From an uncultured Pelagibacteraceae bacterium (GTDB lineage Bacteria > Pseudomonadota > Alphaproteobacteria > Pelagibacterales > Pelagibacteraceae), in NCBI GenBank assembly GCA_902617975.1, contig CACMYV010000004.1, positions 1 through 64,000 on the forward strand: 64,000 nt of DNA. Direction: 5' to 3'. Every line of letters starts with the position of its first letter. Positions within the stretch are counted from its first letter, which is position 1. Shown here one piece after another: positions 52,384 to 64,000 of this stretch. The translations under genes and the position numbers were made by a program. The notes below the pieces were generated by a model. The model made no database searches and had not been told where the DNA came from. It saw only the letters and a program-made list of their open reading frames with translations.

Positions 52384-53135
52384 TTATTTAAATACATAGC
52401 AGCCTTTAAAACTCCATCAGTAGTTAAATTAGAATTTATTTTTACTCTTTGTTTTAAAGAATTTTTAAACATTTTTGCTAGTCCACCAGTAAATATTATT
52501 TTATATTTTTTTTTGGTTTGTTTAATAATGGAATGAATTATATTGTCAATCAGACCAGAATAACCGAAGAAAAATCCTGAATTAATTGCACTTATAGTAT
52601 TTTTACCTACAACATTATTTGATTTTTTAAATTTTACATTAGGTATTAAAAATGCTTTTTTTGATAAATTTTCTAATGATAGATTTATTCCAGGAGCAAT
52701 TACCCCTCCGTTATAACTATTTGCTGAGATTACATCAAAATTAGTTGCTGTTCCAAAATCTACTACAATATAATTATTTTTATTGTCAATTACTGATATT
52801 GCATTAGCTAATCTATCAGAGCCAATTTGTTTCCTATTAACTTTTATACTTAAAAATTTACTTAAATTAAGATTTTTTAACTCATTACAATTTGTATTAA
52901 AATATAATGTAAAATAATTTTTAATTTTCTTGTAACAGTGAGGAACGACGGAGCAGAATAAAATTTGTTTTAATTTTTTATCATATTTTCTCAAAACATT
53001 TAAATTTTTTTTTAAATATTTTAAATTGACTTTATTTGTAGATAGTCTGATTTTTTTGATAATATTTTTATTTTTGTAAACACAGATTTTTATATCTGTA
53101 TTTCCAATATCTCCAATAATGTAAAAATTAGGCAT
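52380..53135 (-). CDS. coaX: type III pantothenate kinase
   Basis: 251 aa; IGDIGNTDIKI, VVDFGTATNFD, PGINLSLENLSKKAFLIPNV, FTGGLA. Confidence 0.92.
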   Translation of the reverse strand: MPNFYIIGDIGNTDIKICVYKNKNIIKKIRLSTNKVNLKYLKKNLNVLRKYDKKLKQILFCSVVPHCYKKIKNYFTLYFNTNCNELKNLNLSKFLSIKVNRKQIGSDRLANAISVIDNKNNYIVVDFGTATNFDVISANSYNGGVIAPGINLSLENLSKKAFLIPNVKFKKSNNVVGKNTISAINSGFFFGYSGLIDNIIHSIIKQTKKKYKIIFTGGLAKMFKNSLKQRVKINSNLTTDGVLKAAMYLNK

Positions 53136-53646
53136 AATAAGAATATTTTTTTTCGAAGTTATTTTTTATAAAATTTATAATTTTAGATTTATTAATTTTA
53201 TTATTATATTTATTTATATAAGTAGTTTCATATTCATTTATTATTGGACTACTTTTTATATTAATACCTACTCCAATAATTAGAAATTTAATTTCATTAT
53301 AATAAATTATTTCTTGAAGAATTCCACATACCTTTTTATTCATTATTTTTAAATCATTTGGTAGTTTAATATTGATTTTATATGGAACAATATTTTTTAA
53401 AATATTTTTTATTATTTTAAGATTTGAAAATGTAATTTTTTTTAAATTTAAACTTTCGCTAATGGGAAAAAAAATTGAAATAAAAAGATTACCTCTTCTA
53501 GAAACCCATTTTTTTCCCCTTTGTCCTTTTCCATTAGTCTGGATATCGCTAGTAACTATACCTTGTTTTATGTTTTGTTTGATTAATCTTATTGCTGTAT
53601 CATTAGTGCTTTTGACACCCTTATAAGAATATATTTTGAGTTTCAT
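53128..53646 (-). CDS. birA: biotin-[acetyl-CoA-carboxylase] ligase (catalytic-domain-only)
   Basis: 172 aa; STNDTA, GKGQRGKKWVSRRGNLFIS, KLPNDLKIMNKKVCGILQE. Confidence 0.9.
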   Translation of the reverse strand: MKLKIYSYKGVKSTNDTAIRLIKQNIKQGIVTSDIQTNGKGQRGKKWVSRRGNLFISIFFPISESLNLKKITFSNLKIIKNILKNIVPYKINIKLPNDLKIMNKKVCGILQEIIYYNEIKFLIIGVGINIKSSPIINEYETTYINKYNNKINKSKIINFIKNNFEKKYSYYA

Positions 53647-55061
53647 TAATTAATGTTTATTTGTGAAATTATATCTACTATTCCACTTGGATATATAAAG
53701 TAAGCAAGAATGAAAAAAGTTGATGCTACTAGTGTAAATTTTAAACCTAAATTATGTTTCGACTCAAATTTTTCTTTTTCTGGATCGAAATATATAATTT
53801 TGATTATTCTTAGATAATAAAAAGCAGCGATTACTGTTGCTAGAAGTCCAACTATTGCTAAAAAATACATTTTTTCATTTATTACAGCCACAAAAATATA
53901 GAATTTTGCAAAAAAACCAGCTAGTGGTGGTATTCCCGCTAAAGAGAATAGCACAACAAGCAATGATAATGACAGTAACGGATGATTTTTTGAAAGACCC
54001 GATAAATCATCTATGTTCTCATAATATTCATCGTTTCGCTTAAGCATAAACAAACAACTAAAAAAAGCTAAATTCATGACAAGATAAATTGTTATATATG
54101 TAATAGAGCTCTGCACACCTTGCGTTGTTCCTGTAGATAAACCTGCAAGAGCATATCCCATATGACTAATTGAGCTGTAGGCTATTAGTCTTTTTAAATT
54201 TTTTTGACCAATTGCTGCTACTGCTCCGAATACCATTGATGCAATAGACAAAAATATAATTATCATTTGCCACTGATCACCTAATTCATAAAAAGGAATG
54301 TATAGAAATCTAATAAATACGGTTAATGCAGCAATTTTTGGAAGTAACGCGAAAAAGACTGTTACAGATGTTGGTGAACCTTGATAAACATCAGGTGCCC
54401 ACATATGGAAAGGAACAGCAGAAATTTTAAAAGCTAATCCAACTAAAATAAATACTATTCCAAAAGTTAATCCGTATTCTATTTCTTTTGTATTAACCAT
54501 AATTTGATTAAAATTAGTCGTTTCTGAAAAACCATAAATAAGTGAACACCCATATAATAAAAGTCCAGATGAAAGAGCACTTAAGACAAAATATTTTAAT
54601 CCAGATTCTGTTGATAGTAAATTATCTCTATTAAATGATGCTAACACATATAATGCTAATGATTGCAATTCTAATCCCATGTAAAAAACAATAAGATCAT
54701 TTGAACTAATCATCACCATCATACCTAAGATTGAGCATAAAATAAGAATTGGATATTCAATTTTGCTAATTTTACTAATCTGAATGTATTTTGATGATGA
54801 CAGCATCACAAAAATCCCAGACAAAATTAAAAGAATTTTCATAAATCTAGCTAAACTATCTATATTGTAACTATTATTGAATAATGATGATTGAATTTGT
54901 GCTTCTAAATTAATTATTAATGCTAAAGCAGCAACTAAACTTACTGTTGTTAAATTATAAACTAGTTGAGAACTATTTTTCTTAAATACCCCAAATATTA
55001 ATAAAAACATAATCATTATTGATATAAATAACTCTGGAATTATAAGTTGTAGATTTTCCAT
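53646..55061 (-). CDS. nuoN: NADH-quinone oxidoreductase subunit N
   Basis: 471 aa multi-TM; proton-pump family, AYSSISHMGYALAGL. Confidence 0.95.
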   Translation of the reverse strand: MENLQLIIPELFISIMIMFLLIFGVFKKNSSQLVYNLTTVSLVAALALIINLEAQIQSSLFNNSYNIDSLARFMKILLILSGIFVMLSSSKYIQISKISKIEYPILILCSILGMMVMISSNDLIVFYMGLELQSLALYVLASFNRDNLLSTESGLKYFVLSALSSGLLLYGCSLIYGFSETTNFNQIMVNTKEIEYGLTFGIVFILVGLAFKISAVPFHMWAPDVYQGSPTSVTVFFALLPKIAALTVFIRFLYIPFYELGDQWQMIIIFLSIASMVFGAVAAIGQKNLKRLIAYSSISHMGYALAGLSTGTTQGVQSSITYITIYLVMNLAFFSCLFMLKRNDEYYENIDDLSGLSKNHPLLSLSLLVVLFSLAGIPPLAGFFAKFYIFVAVINEKMYFLAIVGLLATVIAAFYYLRIIKIIYFDPEKEKFESKHNLGLKFTLVASTFFILAYFIYPSGIVDIISQININ

Positions 55062-56557
55062 TAATCGCCTAATGCTAATTTATTAATCTTGTCTAAATCA
55101 TTCATATCTATCATGTTTGCAACTGATACCTCTATAGAGTTAATCAAAGGTTCTGGGTAAAAACCAAAGAATATGATCGGTAATACTAAAAGCCATAATG
55201 TAACAATTTCAAATCTTTTTAAATCAACCATTTTTTTTACATCTTCATTAATTAATTTTCCAAAGATTATTCTCTTATATAACCAAAGCATATATGCCGC
55301 CCCCAAGATCACACCTAGACTTGCAATCGTTGCTACAAGTATATTCTTTTTAAATGCACCCATTAAAACTAAAAATTCACCAATAAAACCACTTGTTCCA
55401 GGTAATCCAAGAGCTCCTAAAGTAAAAACCATAAAAACTATTGCGTACTTTGGCATTATAGAAACTAAGCCTCCATATCTATTTATAAGTCTTGTATGAA
55501 GTCTATCGTAAACAACTCCAACACATAAAAAAAGTGCTGCAGATACCAAACCATGACTTATCATTTGGAAAATACTTCCTTCTATTCCTTGCTGTGTCAT
55601 TGTGAAAATACCTAGTGTTACAAATCCCATATGAGCTACGGACGAATAAGCTATTAGTTTTTTCATATCTTCCTGCATTAAGGCTACTAGTGATGTATAA
55701 ATAATCGCTATCAAACTAAGTGTGTAAACTAAAGGAACAAAATATAATGAAGCATCTGGAAACAGACCTAGAGAAAACCTTATAAATCCATATCCAGCCA
55801 TTTTTAAAAGTATTGCAGCTAGTAAAACTGAACCAGCAGTTGGTGCCTCTACATGAGCATCTGGTAACCATGTATGCACTGGCCACATTGGTGTTTTAAC
55901 AGCAAAGGAACTAAAAAATGCTAGCCATAATAAATTTTGGTACTTAGCGTCGATACCCAATTCATATAACTTAATGACATCAGTTGTACCAGTTATCCAA
56001 TATATTGATATAATAGCAACCAGCATTAAAACTGAACCTAGCAAAGTATATAAAAAGAATTTAAATGCTGAATAAACTCTTCTTTCTCCACCCCATATAC
56101 CAATAATTAAAAACATTGGAATAAGACCAGCCTCAAAAAATAAATAAAATACAACTAAGTCCAACGAGCAAAAGACACCAATCATAAATGTTTCAAGTAT
56201 CAAGATTGCTATTAAAAAATCTTTTAATCTATTTTTGATAGTTGCATTTACAGTTATTACACAAATTGGAGTAATGAATGTTGTAAGTAAAATGAATAAA
56301 ATTGATATCCCGTCTACTCCAACTTTGTAATTAACAAATCCTGAAATCCATTCTCTTTCTTCAACAAACTGAAAGTCAACTATAGATTTATCAAAAACAA
56401 TCCATAAATATAAAGACAAGAAAAAATTAGCTAAAGTTATAAAAAGGGCAACATATTTGCTACTTTGATATTGAGAATTAGACGATCTAACAAAAAAAAT
56501 AAATAAGGCTCCTATTGTTGGAAGTAAAATCAGTGATGATAGAATTGGGAAATTCAT
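55061..56557 (-). CDS. nuoM: NADH-quinone oxidoreductase subunit M
   Basis: 498 aa; TPMWPVHTWLPDAHVEAPTAGSVLLAAILLKMAGYG. Confidence 0.97.
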   Translation of the reverse strand: MNFPILSSLILLPTIGALFIFFVRSSNSQYQSSKYVALFITLANFFLSLYLWIVFDKSIVDFQFVEEREWISGFVNYKVGVDGISILFILLTTFITPICVITVNATIKNRLKDFLIAILILETFMIGVFCSLDLVVFYLFFEAGLIPMFLIIGIWGGERRVYSAFKFFLYTLLGSVLMLVAIISIYWITGTTDVIKLYELGIDAKYQNLLWLAFFSSFAVKTPMWPVHTWLPDAHVEAPTAGSVLLAAILLKMAGYGFIRFSLGLFPDASLYFVPLVYTLSLIAIIYTSLVALMQEDMKKLIAYSSVAHMGFVTLGIFTMTQQGIEGSIFQMISHGLVSAALFLCVGVVYDRLHTRLINRYGGLVSIMPKYAIVFMVFTLGALGLPGTSGFIGEFLVLMGAFKKNILVATIASLGVILGAAYMLWLYKRIIFGKLINEDVKKMVDLKRFEIVTLWLLVLPIIFFGFYPEPLINSIEVSVANMIDMNDLDKINKLALGD

Positions 56558-56558
56558 A

Positions 56559-58472
56559 TTATTTTACTATTAATAAAGTTAACAAAATTGAAAAACCTAG
56601 AAGCATTATAAAGGCATACTGATAAATATAACCTGATTGAAACTTTACTGCTTTAAAAGAAAAAAGTTTTACTAAATTTGAAATTCCATCTGGTCCAAAT
56701 TTATCGATTATTAATCCATCAATTTTTTTCCAAAGAAATATTCCAAAACTTTTTGAAGGTTTAATAAAAATTTGATCATACAATTCGTCAAAATACCATT
56801 TTTTTTGGAGAAAAATGTAAACCGGCATGTTAATGGAAACTATTTCATTTACAATTTTAGTATTTTTAACAAATAGATAATATGACAATGGAATTGTTAA
56901 AACTACTAGTGTAGGAGTTAAAAACAAAAACCAAGTTGGAGGATGTTCTTTTCCTAATGGTTCTAGAAATTTTATAGACTCTCCCCAGAAGTTGTACATT
57001 GTATCATGACCTATAAATAATTCTTTAAATAAAAATCCTGAAAAAACAGCACCGACTGCTAATAACACCAAAGGTAACATCATACTTAATGGAGACTCGT
57101 GCATTGTATCAATACTAAGCTCTTTATTTTTGTAATCTCCATGAAAAGTTTTAAATATTAATCTCCATGAGTATATAGAAGTCATTACAGCAGTTAATAC
57201 ACCTATACCAGCAGCATAAATTCCAAATTTTGTTTCACTTATATAAGCAAATTCAATTATTGCATCTTTAGAATAAAAACCTGATAAGAAAGGAAATCCT
57301 GTTAAAGCTAAAGTACCAACAACCATTAATGCATAAGTGTAGGGTAATTTTTTAAATACTCCTCCCATCTTAGTAACATCTTGTTCATCTTTAAATGAAT
57401 GAATTACTGATCCAGAGCCTAAGAAAAGTAGAGCTTTAAAAAAAGCATGTGTAAATAAATGAAACATTGCAACATTATATGCACCTACACCTGCTGCAAA
57501 AAACATGTATCCCAATTGACTACATGTTGAATAAGCGATAATTTTTTTTATGTCTGTTTGCACTAGTGCAACTGTAGCTGCGAAAAAAGCTGTGGTCATT
57601 CCAACTAATGTGATTACAGACAAAGCTAATTCTGAGTACTCATAAATTGGAGAACATCTAACTACTAAAAAAACTCCTGCAGTTACCATTGTGGCTGCAT
57701 GAATTAATGCGGATACTGGTGTTGGACCTTCCATAGCATCTGGTAACCATGTATGAAGCAAAAATTGTGCAGATTTTCCCATTGCTCCAATAAAAAGTAA
57801 TAAACAAATTAAATCTATTGTATAAAATTCAAAAGATAGAAAATTTATTTTTTGATCTATTATTTCAGGTATCTTAGGAAAAACTTCATCATAATTTACT
57901 GTGCCAAAAATATAAAATATTAAAAAAATTCCCAATGCAAAACCAAAGTCTCCAACTCTATTTACAATAAAAGCCTTAATAGCAGCAGCATTAGCAGTTT
58001 CTTTTTTATACCAAAAACCAATTAAAAAGTACGAGCAAAGGCCAACTCCTTCCCATCCGAAAAATAATTGCAAAAAATTATCTGATGTTACCAATGTTAA
58101 CATGGCGAATGTAAATAATGATAGATAGGACATAAATCTTGGTTTATGTGGGTCGTGAGACATGTAACCAACAGAATAGATATGAACTAAGGATGAAACT
58201 AGAGTAACTACAACTAACATTACTGCAGAAAGAGCATCAACTTTAATTGACCAATTTACATTTAAAGATCCTGAATTTATCCAAGTTGCGATAATTGCAT
58301 TTTGCTCATATCCTGATGAAACAACTTTAAAAAATATGAACAAAGATAATAATGCCGAAATAGAAACTAAAATACACGTGATTAATTGCGATAATCTATC
58401 ACCAATGGTTTTGCCAAAGAAACCCGATATGATTGAACCTATCAAAGGTAAAAATAATATTAAGTATTCCAT
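56559..58472 (-). CDS. nuoL: NADH-quinone oxidoreductase subunit L
   Basis: 637 aa; GWEGVGLCSYFLIGFW, GPTPVSALIHAATMVTAGVFLV. Confidence 0.97.
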   Translation of the reverse strand: MEYLILFLPLIGSIISGFFGKTIGDRLSQLITCILVSISALLSLFIFFKVVSSGYEQNAIIATWINSGSLNVNWSIKVDALSAVMLVVVTLVSSLVHIYSVGYMSHDPHKPRFMSYLSLFTFAMLTLVTSDNFLQLFFGWEGVGLCSYFLIGFWYKKETANAAAIKAFIVNRVGDFGFALGIFLIFYIFGTVNYDEVFPKIPEIIDQKINFLSFEFYTIDLICLLLFIGAMGKSAQFLLHTWLPDAMEGPTPVSALIHAATMVTAGVFLVVRCSPIYEYSELALSVITLVGMTTAFFAATVALVQTDIKKIIAYSTCSQLGYMFFAAGVGAYNVAMFHLFTHAFFKALLFLGSGSVIHSFKDEQDVTKMGGVFKKLPYTYALMVVGTLALTGFPFLSGFYSKDAIIEFAYISETKFGIYAAGIGVLTAVMTSIYSWRLIFKTFHGDYKNKELSIDTMHESPLSMMLPLVLLAVGAVFSGFLFKELFIGHDTMYNFWGESIKFLEPLGKEHPPTWFLFLTPTLVVLTIPLSYYLFVKNTKIVNEIVSINMPVYIFLQKKWYFDELYDQIFIKPSKSFGIFLWKKIDGLIIDKFGPDGISNLVKLFSFKAVKFQSGYIYQYAFIMLLGFSILLTLLIVK

Positions 58473-58784
58473 TTACCCTTTCAATCTGTCGATTTCTTCA
58501 ACTCTTATTGTTCCAGAGTTTCTGTAATAAACAACAATAATTGCAAGTCCTATTGCAGCCTCAGCTGCAGCAACTGTTAATATGAATAACGTGAATACCT
58601 GGCCACTCAGATCGTTGATAAAGATGGAAAAAGATACTAAATTAATATTTACAGCTAAAAGTATTAATTCAATACTCATCAATATAACAATAATATTTTT
58701 TCTATTCAGAAAAATACCTACAATACCAATTGTGAATATTATAGCAGCGAGAGTTAAATAATGTCCAAGACCAATACTAAGCAT
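58473..58784 (-). CDS. nuoK: NADH-quinone oxidoreductase subunit K
   Basis: 103 aa; [44 protein letters not shown]. Confidence 0.96.
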   Translation of the reverse strand: MLSIGLGHYLTLAAIIFTIGIVGIFLNRKNIIVILMSIELILLAVNINLVSFSIFINDLSGQVFTLFILTVAAAEAAIGLAIIVVYYRNSGTIRVEEIDRLKG

Positions 58785-59409
58785 CTATTTTAACTCCTTT
58801 ATTATTTTCAACATCAACTAATTCAATACCATCTTTTCTATCTCTAGATATTTGTTTGAAATAACTTTGTCTTTTTACTCCAGATCTCTGTCTGAAGGTC
58901 AATACAATTGCTCCGATCATGGCTACCAATAAAACCATTCCAGATAATTGAAACAAATGAATATAATCAGTATATATAACGCTTCCTAAAGATTGAGTAT
59001 TTGTTAAGTCAGTATTTATTTCAATTGCAATTGAATCTAACAAATCTGGTTTATATTTCCATCCACCTACAACAATAATTAATTCAAAAAATATAATTAT
59101 ACTTACCAATAGACCAACTGGAATATGAGAACTCCTTCCGCTAGAATTAAACCATTCATTTTTTTGTTGAGCCACGTTTAACATCATAACTACAAACAAA
59201 AATAGTACTGCAACTGCTCCAACGTACACAATAAGCATTATCATTCCTAGAAATTCGGCACCAATCATGATGAACAAACAAGAAATACTGATAAAGTCTA
59301 ATATTAAAAAAAAAACTGAATTAACAGTATTTTTCGAAACAGTTACCATAATTGCAGAAACAATTGCAATCAGTGAAAATATATAAAAGACTATTGCGTG
59401 AGCAATCAT
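58777..59409 (-). CDS. nuoJ: NADH-quinone oxidoreductase subunit J
   Basis: 210 aa; [28 protein letters not shown]. Confidence 0.95.
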   Translation of the reverse strand: MIAHAIVFYIFSLIAIVSAIMVTVSKNTVNSVFFLILDFISISCLFIMIGAEFLGMIMLIVYVGAVAVLFLFVVMMLNVAQQKNEWFNSSGRSSHIPVGLLVSIIIFFELIIVVGGWKYKPDLLDSIAIEINTDLTNTQSLGSVIYTDYIHLFQLSGMVLLVAMIGAIVLTFRQRSGVKRQSYFKQISRDRKDGIELVDVENNKGVKIDA

Positions 59410-59412
59410 TGA

Positions 59413-59922
59413 CTATCTATGGGAGCTATCAGCGTTAATATTTGCTGCTAAAATATTCTCCCATCTATCTCCATTCTCTAACAACTTTTCTTTGTTATAG
59501 TAAAGTTCTTCTCTTGTTTGTGTAGCAAATTCAAAATTTGGGCCTTGTACAATCGCGTCCACTGGACAAGATTGTTCGCATAAACCACAATAAATACATT
59601 TTAACATATCAATATCATAACGAGTAGTTTTTCTACTTCCATCTTCTCTCTCGCTAGACTCTATTGTTATAGCCTGAGCAGGACAAACAGCTTCGCATAG
59701 TTTACAAGCAATACATCTCTCCTCACCATTTGGATATCTTCTTAGCGCATGCTCTCCCCTAGCTCTTGGACTAATTGAACCTTTTTCAAATGGATAATTA
59801 ATTGTTTTTTTTGGTTTAAATATTTCTTTTATAGCCATGATTAATCCTGTTAAAAAATCAATCATGAAAACAGTTTTGAAAAATCTAATTAAGCTCATAT
59901 TAATTCCCCGGTAATAAATCAA
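59413..59922 (-). CDS. nuoI: NADH-quinone oxidoreductase subunit I (likely start at internal Met)
   Basis: 169 aa; two 4Fe-4S motifs [25 protein letters not shown]. Confidence 0.96.
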   Translation of the reverse strand: MIYYRGINMSLIRFFKTVFMIDFLTGLIMAIKEIFKPKKTINYPFEKGSISPRARGEHALRRYPNGEERCIACKLCEAVCPAQAITIESSEREDGSRKTTRYDIDMLKCIYCGLCEQSCPVDAIVQGPNFEFATQTREELYYNKEKLLENGDRWENILAANINADSSHR

Positions 59923-60898
59923 AATACATTAAAAAACTTGCAGTTAATACTACATAAATTAACGAAAATGGTAGAAAAATTTTCCAACCAAGTTTCATTA
60001 ATTGATCATACCTGTATCTAGGTACTATTGCTTTTATCAGAGCAAATAAGATAAATAAAAAGAGTATTTTTAAGATTAACCATATTGGAGCTGGAATAAC
60101 ATTTAATGGAAATAAATCTATGGGAGACAACCAGCCACCAAGAAATAAAATAGATCCTATTGCACACATAAGTAAAATGTTAGCATACTCCCCTAACCAA
60201 AACATTGCATACATCATTCCAGAGTATTCTGTCTGGTAACCTGCAACTAACTCTGCTTCAGCTTCGGGCAAATCAAAAGGTGGTCTGTTAGTTTCTGCTA
60301 AGGCAGAAATAAAAAATATTATAAACATTGGGAATAGAGGTATTACAAACCATAAATCTTTTTGAGCTAAAACGATGTCACTTAGATTTAATGAACCTAC
60401 ACAAAGTAATACATTTATAATTATTACACCTATGGAAACTTCATAAGAAACCATTTGAGCAGCTGATCTAATTGCTCCTAGAAAAGGATACTTTGAATTA
60501 GATGCCCATCCACCCATAATTATTCCATAAACACCTAAAGATGAAACTGCAAAAAGATATAAAATACCGACATTGATATCTGCTAATACAAATGTTTCAC
60601 TAAAAGGAATTACCGCCCAAGCAATTAAAGCTAGAGTCATTGTAACTATTGGAGCTAATATAAAAATAACTTTATTTGAGCTTGCTGGAATGATTATTTC
60701 TTTAAAAATATATTTTAATGCGTCAGCTAATGTTTGAAATAATCCAAATGGACCAACAACGTTAGGACCTCTTCTTTTTTGAACAAATGCCCATACTCTT
60801 CTGTCTAACCAAACAATCATTGCAACAGATACTAAAACTGGGATCAATAGAAACAGAATTCTATAAATTTGCTCAAAAAATATAACTAGTTCAGCCAT
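59900..60898 (-). CDS. nuoH: NADH-quinone oxidoreductase subunit H
   Basis: 332 aa; [55 protein letters not shown]. Confidence 0.97.
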   Translation of the reverse strand: MAELVIFFEQIYRILFLLIPVLVSVAMIVWLDRRVWAFVQKRRGPNVVGPFGLFQTLADALKYIFKEIIIPASSNKVIFILAPIVTMTLALIAWAVIPFSETFVLADINVGILYLFAVSSLGVYGIIMGGWASNSKYPFLGAIRSAAQMVSYEVSIGVIIINVLLCVGSLNLSDIVLAQKDLWFVIPLFPMFIIFFISALAETNRPPFDLPEAEAELVAGYQTEYSGMMYAMFWLGEYANILLMCAIGSILFLGGWLSPIDLFPLNVIPAPIWLILKILFLFILFALIKAIVPRYRYDQLMKLGWKIFLPFSLIYVVLTASFLMYFDLLPGN

Positions 60899-62928
60899 TA
60901 ATTATCAGTTCCAGTTTTTGGTAAACTCATTCTTATATTTTTACACTCTGACATTGTTTTTGATGCTCTTGCTATTACATTGGAGTGATAATAATCAATA
61001 TCTTCAGTAATAATTTTTTCTGATTTAAAATTATATTCAGGTACCTCAAAATCAGTCTCATTTTTATTATTAAGATTTAAATAATTTATTAATGAGTCAA
61101 TAAGTTGATTTTTATCCTTATATAGATTTTTTCTCTTAATGAATGAGGATAATTCATTTATTATTTGCCAATCCTCTTTAGCTTCACCTGGTGGATATGA
61201 TGCCTTGTAGGCTTTTTGTAATTTTCCTTCTAAGTTTGTAAAATAACCATCTTGTTCTGTGTAAGTAGCACCAGGCAAAATTACATCAGCAATACTTGCG
61301 CCTTTATCACCGTGACTACCTATATATATTATAAATTCATTTTTTTTCTCAAAATTTAAATTATCTTGGCCAAATAAAATTAAAATTTCAAAGTTATTAT
61401 TTTCTAATTTATCCAATATTTCGTAGCTAGAATTTTTTGATAATACATTTAAGTCATATGAGCCTACTGTGGATGAATTTTTTGATAATATATTTAATGC
61501 ATTCCAATCATCAGAAATTTTATCATTTTCTAATAGATAATTTTTAAATTCTTCAAAAATATAAGGTGCCGACTTAAGTTTAAAAACTGATTGTCCAAAA
61601 ATTATACTTGGATTTTTTGATTTTTTAATTTTTTCTGAAATTTCATGCTTATTATCAATAATATCTTTTATAGTGTCTGTATTATTCGATATAACTTGGT
61701 AAGGATAAGTTAAATCACCAACATCACCTAAAGATATAATTTCGGTCTTATTTTTTAAATAATTTTTTCTAATACGTGAGTTTAATATTGTTGCTTCAAA
61801 TCTTGGATTTGTGCCTATTAGAATTATTAAATCACTTTTTTCTATTCCCTCAATTGAACTGTTAAATAAATAATTACTTCTTACATTTGTATTGATATAT
61901 AATTTTTCATATCTGGACTCTAAATTTTCAGACTTGATCGTTTTTTCAAAAAAATCTTTTGCTGCATATGTAGTTTCCATGTTTGTCATATCACCTATAA
62001 ATCCAGCAATTTTCTCAGACTTTGTTTCTGAAATTCTTTTAGATATAGCTTTAAAAGCTTCTTCCCAACTTGATGGCTTTAATTTATTATTAATTTTAAT
62101 ATAAGGCGTGTCTAATCTTTGATTTTTTAGGCCATCACAAGCATATCTTGTTTTATCAGATATCCATTCTTCATTAATTTCCTCGTTAATTCTTGGAAGA
62201 ACTCTTTTAACCTCCCACCCGTATGTATCTACTCTTATATTTGATCCAACGGCATCCATTACATCTATTGTCTCGGTTTTTTTAAGTTCCCATGGTCTAG
62301 CTTCGAAAACATAAGGCTTTGATGTAAGTGCACCGACAGGACATAAATCAATAACATTAGCTGAGAGTTCAGACTCCATTGCTTTTTCTAAATAAGTAGT
62401 AATTTGCATATTCTCACCTCTACCTATTGCTCCAAGCTCAGGAACTCCAGCAACTTCAGTTGCAAATCTAATACATCTTGTACAATGAATACATCTTGTC
62501 ATTTGAGTTTTTATAAGAGGACCCATATATTTTTCGGGTACATATCTTTTATTTTCTTTAAATCTTGATTTGTCTATTCCATAATACATAGATTGATCTT
62601 GTAAATCACATTCCCCACCTTGATCACAGACTGGACAATCAAGCGGATGGTTTGCTAGCAAAAATTCCATTACACCTTTTCTTGCTTTTTTCACTTTTTC
62701 AGTATTAGTTTTAATTACCATCCCCTCTGCAGCAGGCATAGCGCAAGAAGCTATTGGCTTAGGAGATTTTTCCATTTCAACTAAACACATTCTACAATTT
62801 CCAGCTATAGATAATTTTTCGTGATAACAGAACCTTGGTATCTCTGCACCAGCTTGTTCGCATGCTTGTAAAACAGTTGTGCCTTGGTCTACCTCAACAT
62901 CAATATCATTTACTTTAAGTTTAAGCAT
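60898..62928 (-). CDS. nuoG: NADH-quinone oxidoreductase subunit G
   Basis: 676 aa; [32 protein letters not shown]. Confidence 0.96.
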   Translation of the reverse strand: MLKLKVNDIDVEVDQGTTVLQACEQAGAEIPRFCYHEKLSIAGNCRMCLVEMEKSPKPIASCAMPAAEGMVIKTNTEKVKKARKGVMEFLLANHPLDCPVCDQGGECDLQDQSMYYGIDKSRFKENKRYVPEKYMGPLIKTQMTRCIHCTRCIRFATEVAGVPELGAIGRGENMQITTYLEKAMESELSANVIDLCPVGALTSKPYVFEARPWELKKTETIDVMDAVGSNIRVDTYGWEVKRVLPRINEEINEEWISDKTRYACDGLKNQRLDTPYIKINNKLKPSSWEEAFKAISKRISETKSEKIAGFIGDMTNMETTYAAKDFFEKTIKSENLESRYEKLYINTNVRSNYLFNSSIEGIEKSDLIILIGTNPRFEATILNSRIRKNYLKNKTEIISLGDVGDLTYPYQVISNNTDTIKDIIDNKHEISEKIKKSKNPSIIFGQSVFKLKSAPYIFEEFKNYLLENDKISDDWNALNILSKNSSTVGSYDLNVLSKNSSYEILDKLENNNFEILILFGQDNLNFEKKNEFIIYIGSHGDKGASIADVILPGATYTEQDGYFTNLEGKLQKAYKASYPPGEAKEDWQIINELSSFIKRKNLYKDKNQLIDSLINYLNLNNKNETDFEVPEYNFKSEKIITEDIDYYHSNVIARASKTMSECKNIRMSLPKTGTDN

Positions 62929-64000
62929 TTTCTTCTTCTAATAAATGTTGATCAATTAAATAGGGTATATCTTTTTGCTTTTTCACAATTGGATCAAACT
63001 TATTCCTTTCAATTATTTCGTCTTTAAAATTTCTGATCAATCCTTGAACAGGCCACGAAGATCCTTCACCAAAAGCACAAATTGTATGACCTTCAATTTG
63101 TTTTGTTACGTCTAATAACATATCCACTTCATCTCTTGTGGCTTCGCCTTTGGCCATTCTCTCTAACATTCTCCACATCCAACCAGAACCTTCTCTACAT
63201 GGTGTACATTGACCGCAACTCTCGTGTTTATAAAATCTTGCTATTCTAGCCATACACTTAATAATGTCTTGATCTTTGTTTATAACCACAATACCAGCTG
63301 TTCCTAAACCAGTTTTATTCTCGACACATGCATCAAAGTCCATTTTTATTGTCTCACATGTTTCTTTTGGAAGTAATGGCATTGATGAACCACCAGGTAT
63401 AACTGCTTTAAGATTATCCCATCCACCTATTACTCCACCTGCATGTTTTTCAATTAATTCTTTTAATGGAATTCCCATTTCTTCTTCTACATTGCAGGGA
63501 TTATTTACATTTCCTGAAATACAATATATTTTGGAACCAGTATTTTTTGGTCTACCGAGTGATGAAAACCATTTTCCGCCTCTTCTAAGTATAGTTGGTA
63601 CCACTGAAATTGTTTCAACATTGTTAATTATTGTCGGGCAACCATAAAGACCTATTAAAGCTGGAAATGGAGGTTTTAATCTTGGTTGACCTTTTTTTCC
63701 TTCGATACTTTCAAGCAAAGCAGTTTCCTCACCACAGATATAAGCCCCAGCACCATAATGAATATATATATCTAGTTCCCAATCGGTCCCTGCAGAATTT
63801 TTTCCTAAGAGACCATCCTTGTAAGCTTCATCTATAGCTGTTTGAAGCTTTTGTCCTTCATTAAAATATTCTCCTCTTATATAAATATAGCACTTGTGTG
63901 CATTAACTGCGTAAGATGCAAGTAAGCAGCCTTCAATTAATTTATGAGGTTCAAATCTTAGAATATCTCTATCTTTGCATGTACCAGGTTCAGACTCATC
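62921..64000 (-). CDS. nuoF: NADH-quinone oxidoreductase subunit F (partial; 5' end outside the window)
   Basis: Frame stays open to 64000: [45 protein letters not shown]...[32 protein letters not shown]...[10 protein letters not shown]. Confidence 0.95.
   Translation of the reverse strand, partial: DESEPGTCKDRDILRFEPHKLIEGCLLASYAVNAHKCYIYIRGEYFNEGQKLQTAIDEAYKDGLLGKNSAGTDWELDIYIHYGAGAYICGEETALLESIEGKKGQPRLKPPFPALIGLYGCPTIINNVETISVVPTILRRGGKWFSSLGRPKNTGSKIYCISGNVNNPCNVEEEMGIPLKELIEKHAGGVIGGWDNLKAVIPGGSSMPLLPKETCETIKMDFDACVENKTGLGTAGIVVINKDQDIIKCMARIARFYKHESCGQCTPCREGSGWMWRMLERMAKGEATRDEVDMLLDVTKQIEGHTICAFGEGSSWPVQGLIRNFKDEIIERNKFDPIVKKQKDIPYLIDQHLLEEENA

Noticed and set aside
53128-53646. 172-aa BirA as a possible truncated pseudogene
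   Set aside because: Catalytic motifs are intact and the frame is clean; loss of accessory domains is consistent with genome streamlining.
62921-63718. Short 265-aa NuoF as a truncated gene
   Set aside because: The track simply started at an internal ATG; the same frame is open to the window edge with NuoF sequence.
1-64000. CRISPR arrays, transposases, phage genes, toxin-antitoxin or defence systems, rRNA operons
   Set aside because: Looked for on both strands; no regularly spaced repeats, no recognisable proteins of these classes, and no intergenic space large enough to hide them.

Overview
AT-rich, very densely packed chromosomal window from a streamlined alphaproteobacterium. Gene content, order and composition point to SAR11/Pelagibacterales; this is inferred from sequence character only, with no search run. 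About 55 CDSs and 3 tRNAs (Cys-GCA, Asn-GTT, Arg-TCT) were recognised. The content is core: manC(partial)-ilvD-valS; an Xre regulator; the aapJQMP/yhdWXYZ-type amino-acid ABC transporter; trkH-trkA-ntrX-ntrY; ispDF-pgpA-cinA(C); ratA-lipA-ftsB-eno-kdsA-pyrG-secG-tpiA; ppiD-trpEGDC-lexA-gltX; lpxB-lpxI-lpxA-fabZ-lpxD-skp-bamA-dxr-cdsA-uppS-frr-tsf-rpsB-dnaE-lolD-lolC-proS; rnj-coaX-birA; nuoN-M-L-K-J-I-H-G-F(partial). I saw no mobile element, CRISPR array, phage or defence island, so this is not an accessory region. The most interesting signals are: (1) ntrY is split by a single-nucleotide frameshift exactly at an A8 tract, between the H-box and the N-box, with the sister frame open through the junction; (2) a GC-rich rpsB leader that can fold as a pseudoknot covering the ribosome-binding region, probably the S2 leader already proposed for Pelagibacter; (3) two adjacent palindromes in the aapJ promoter region, plus a strong hairpin terminator/attenuator between aapJ and aapQ; (4) a perfect GAAC-N7-GAAC LexA box before lexA; (5) genes missing from otherwise canonical alphaproteobacterial neighbourhoods (pyrH, rseP, gltA, the pdh block, ntrBC).
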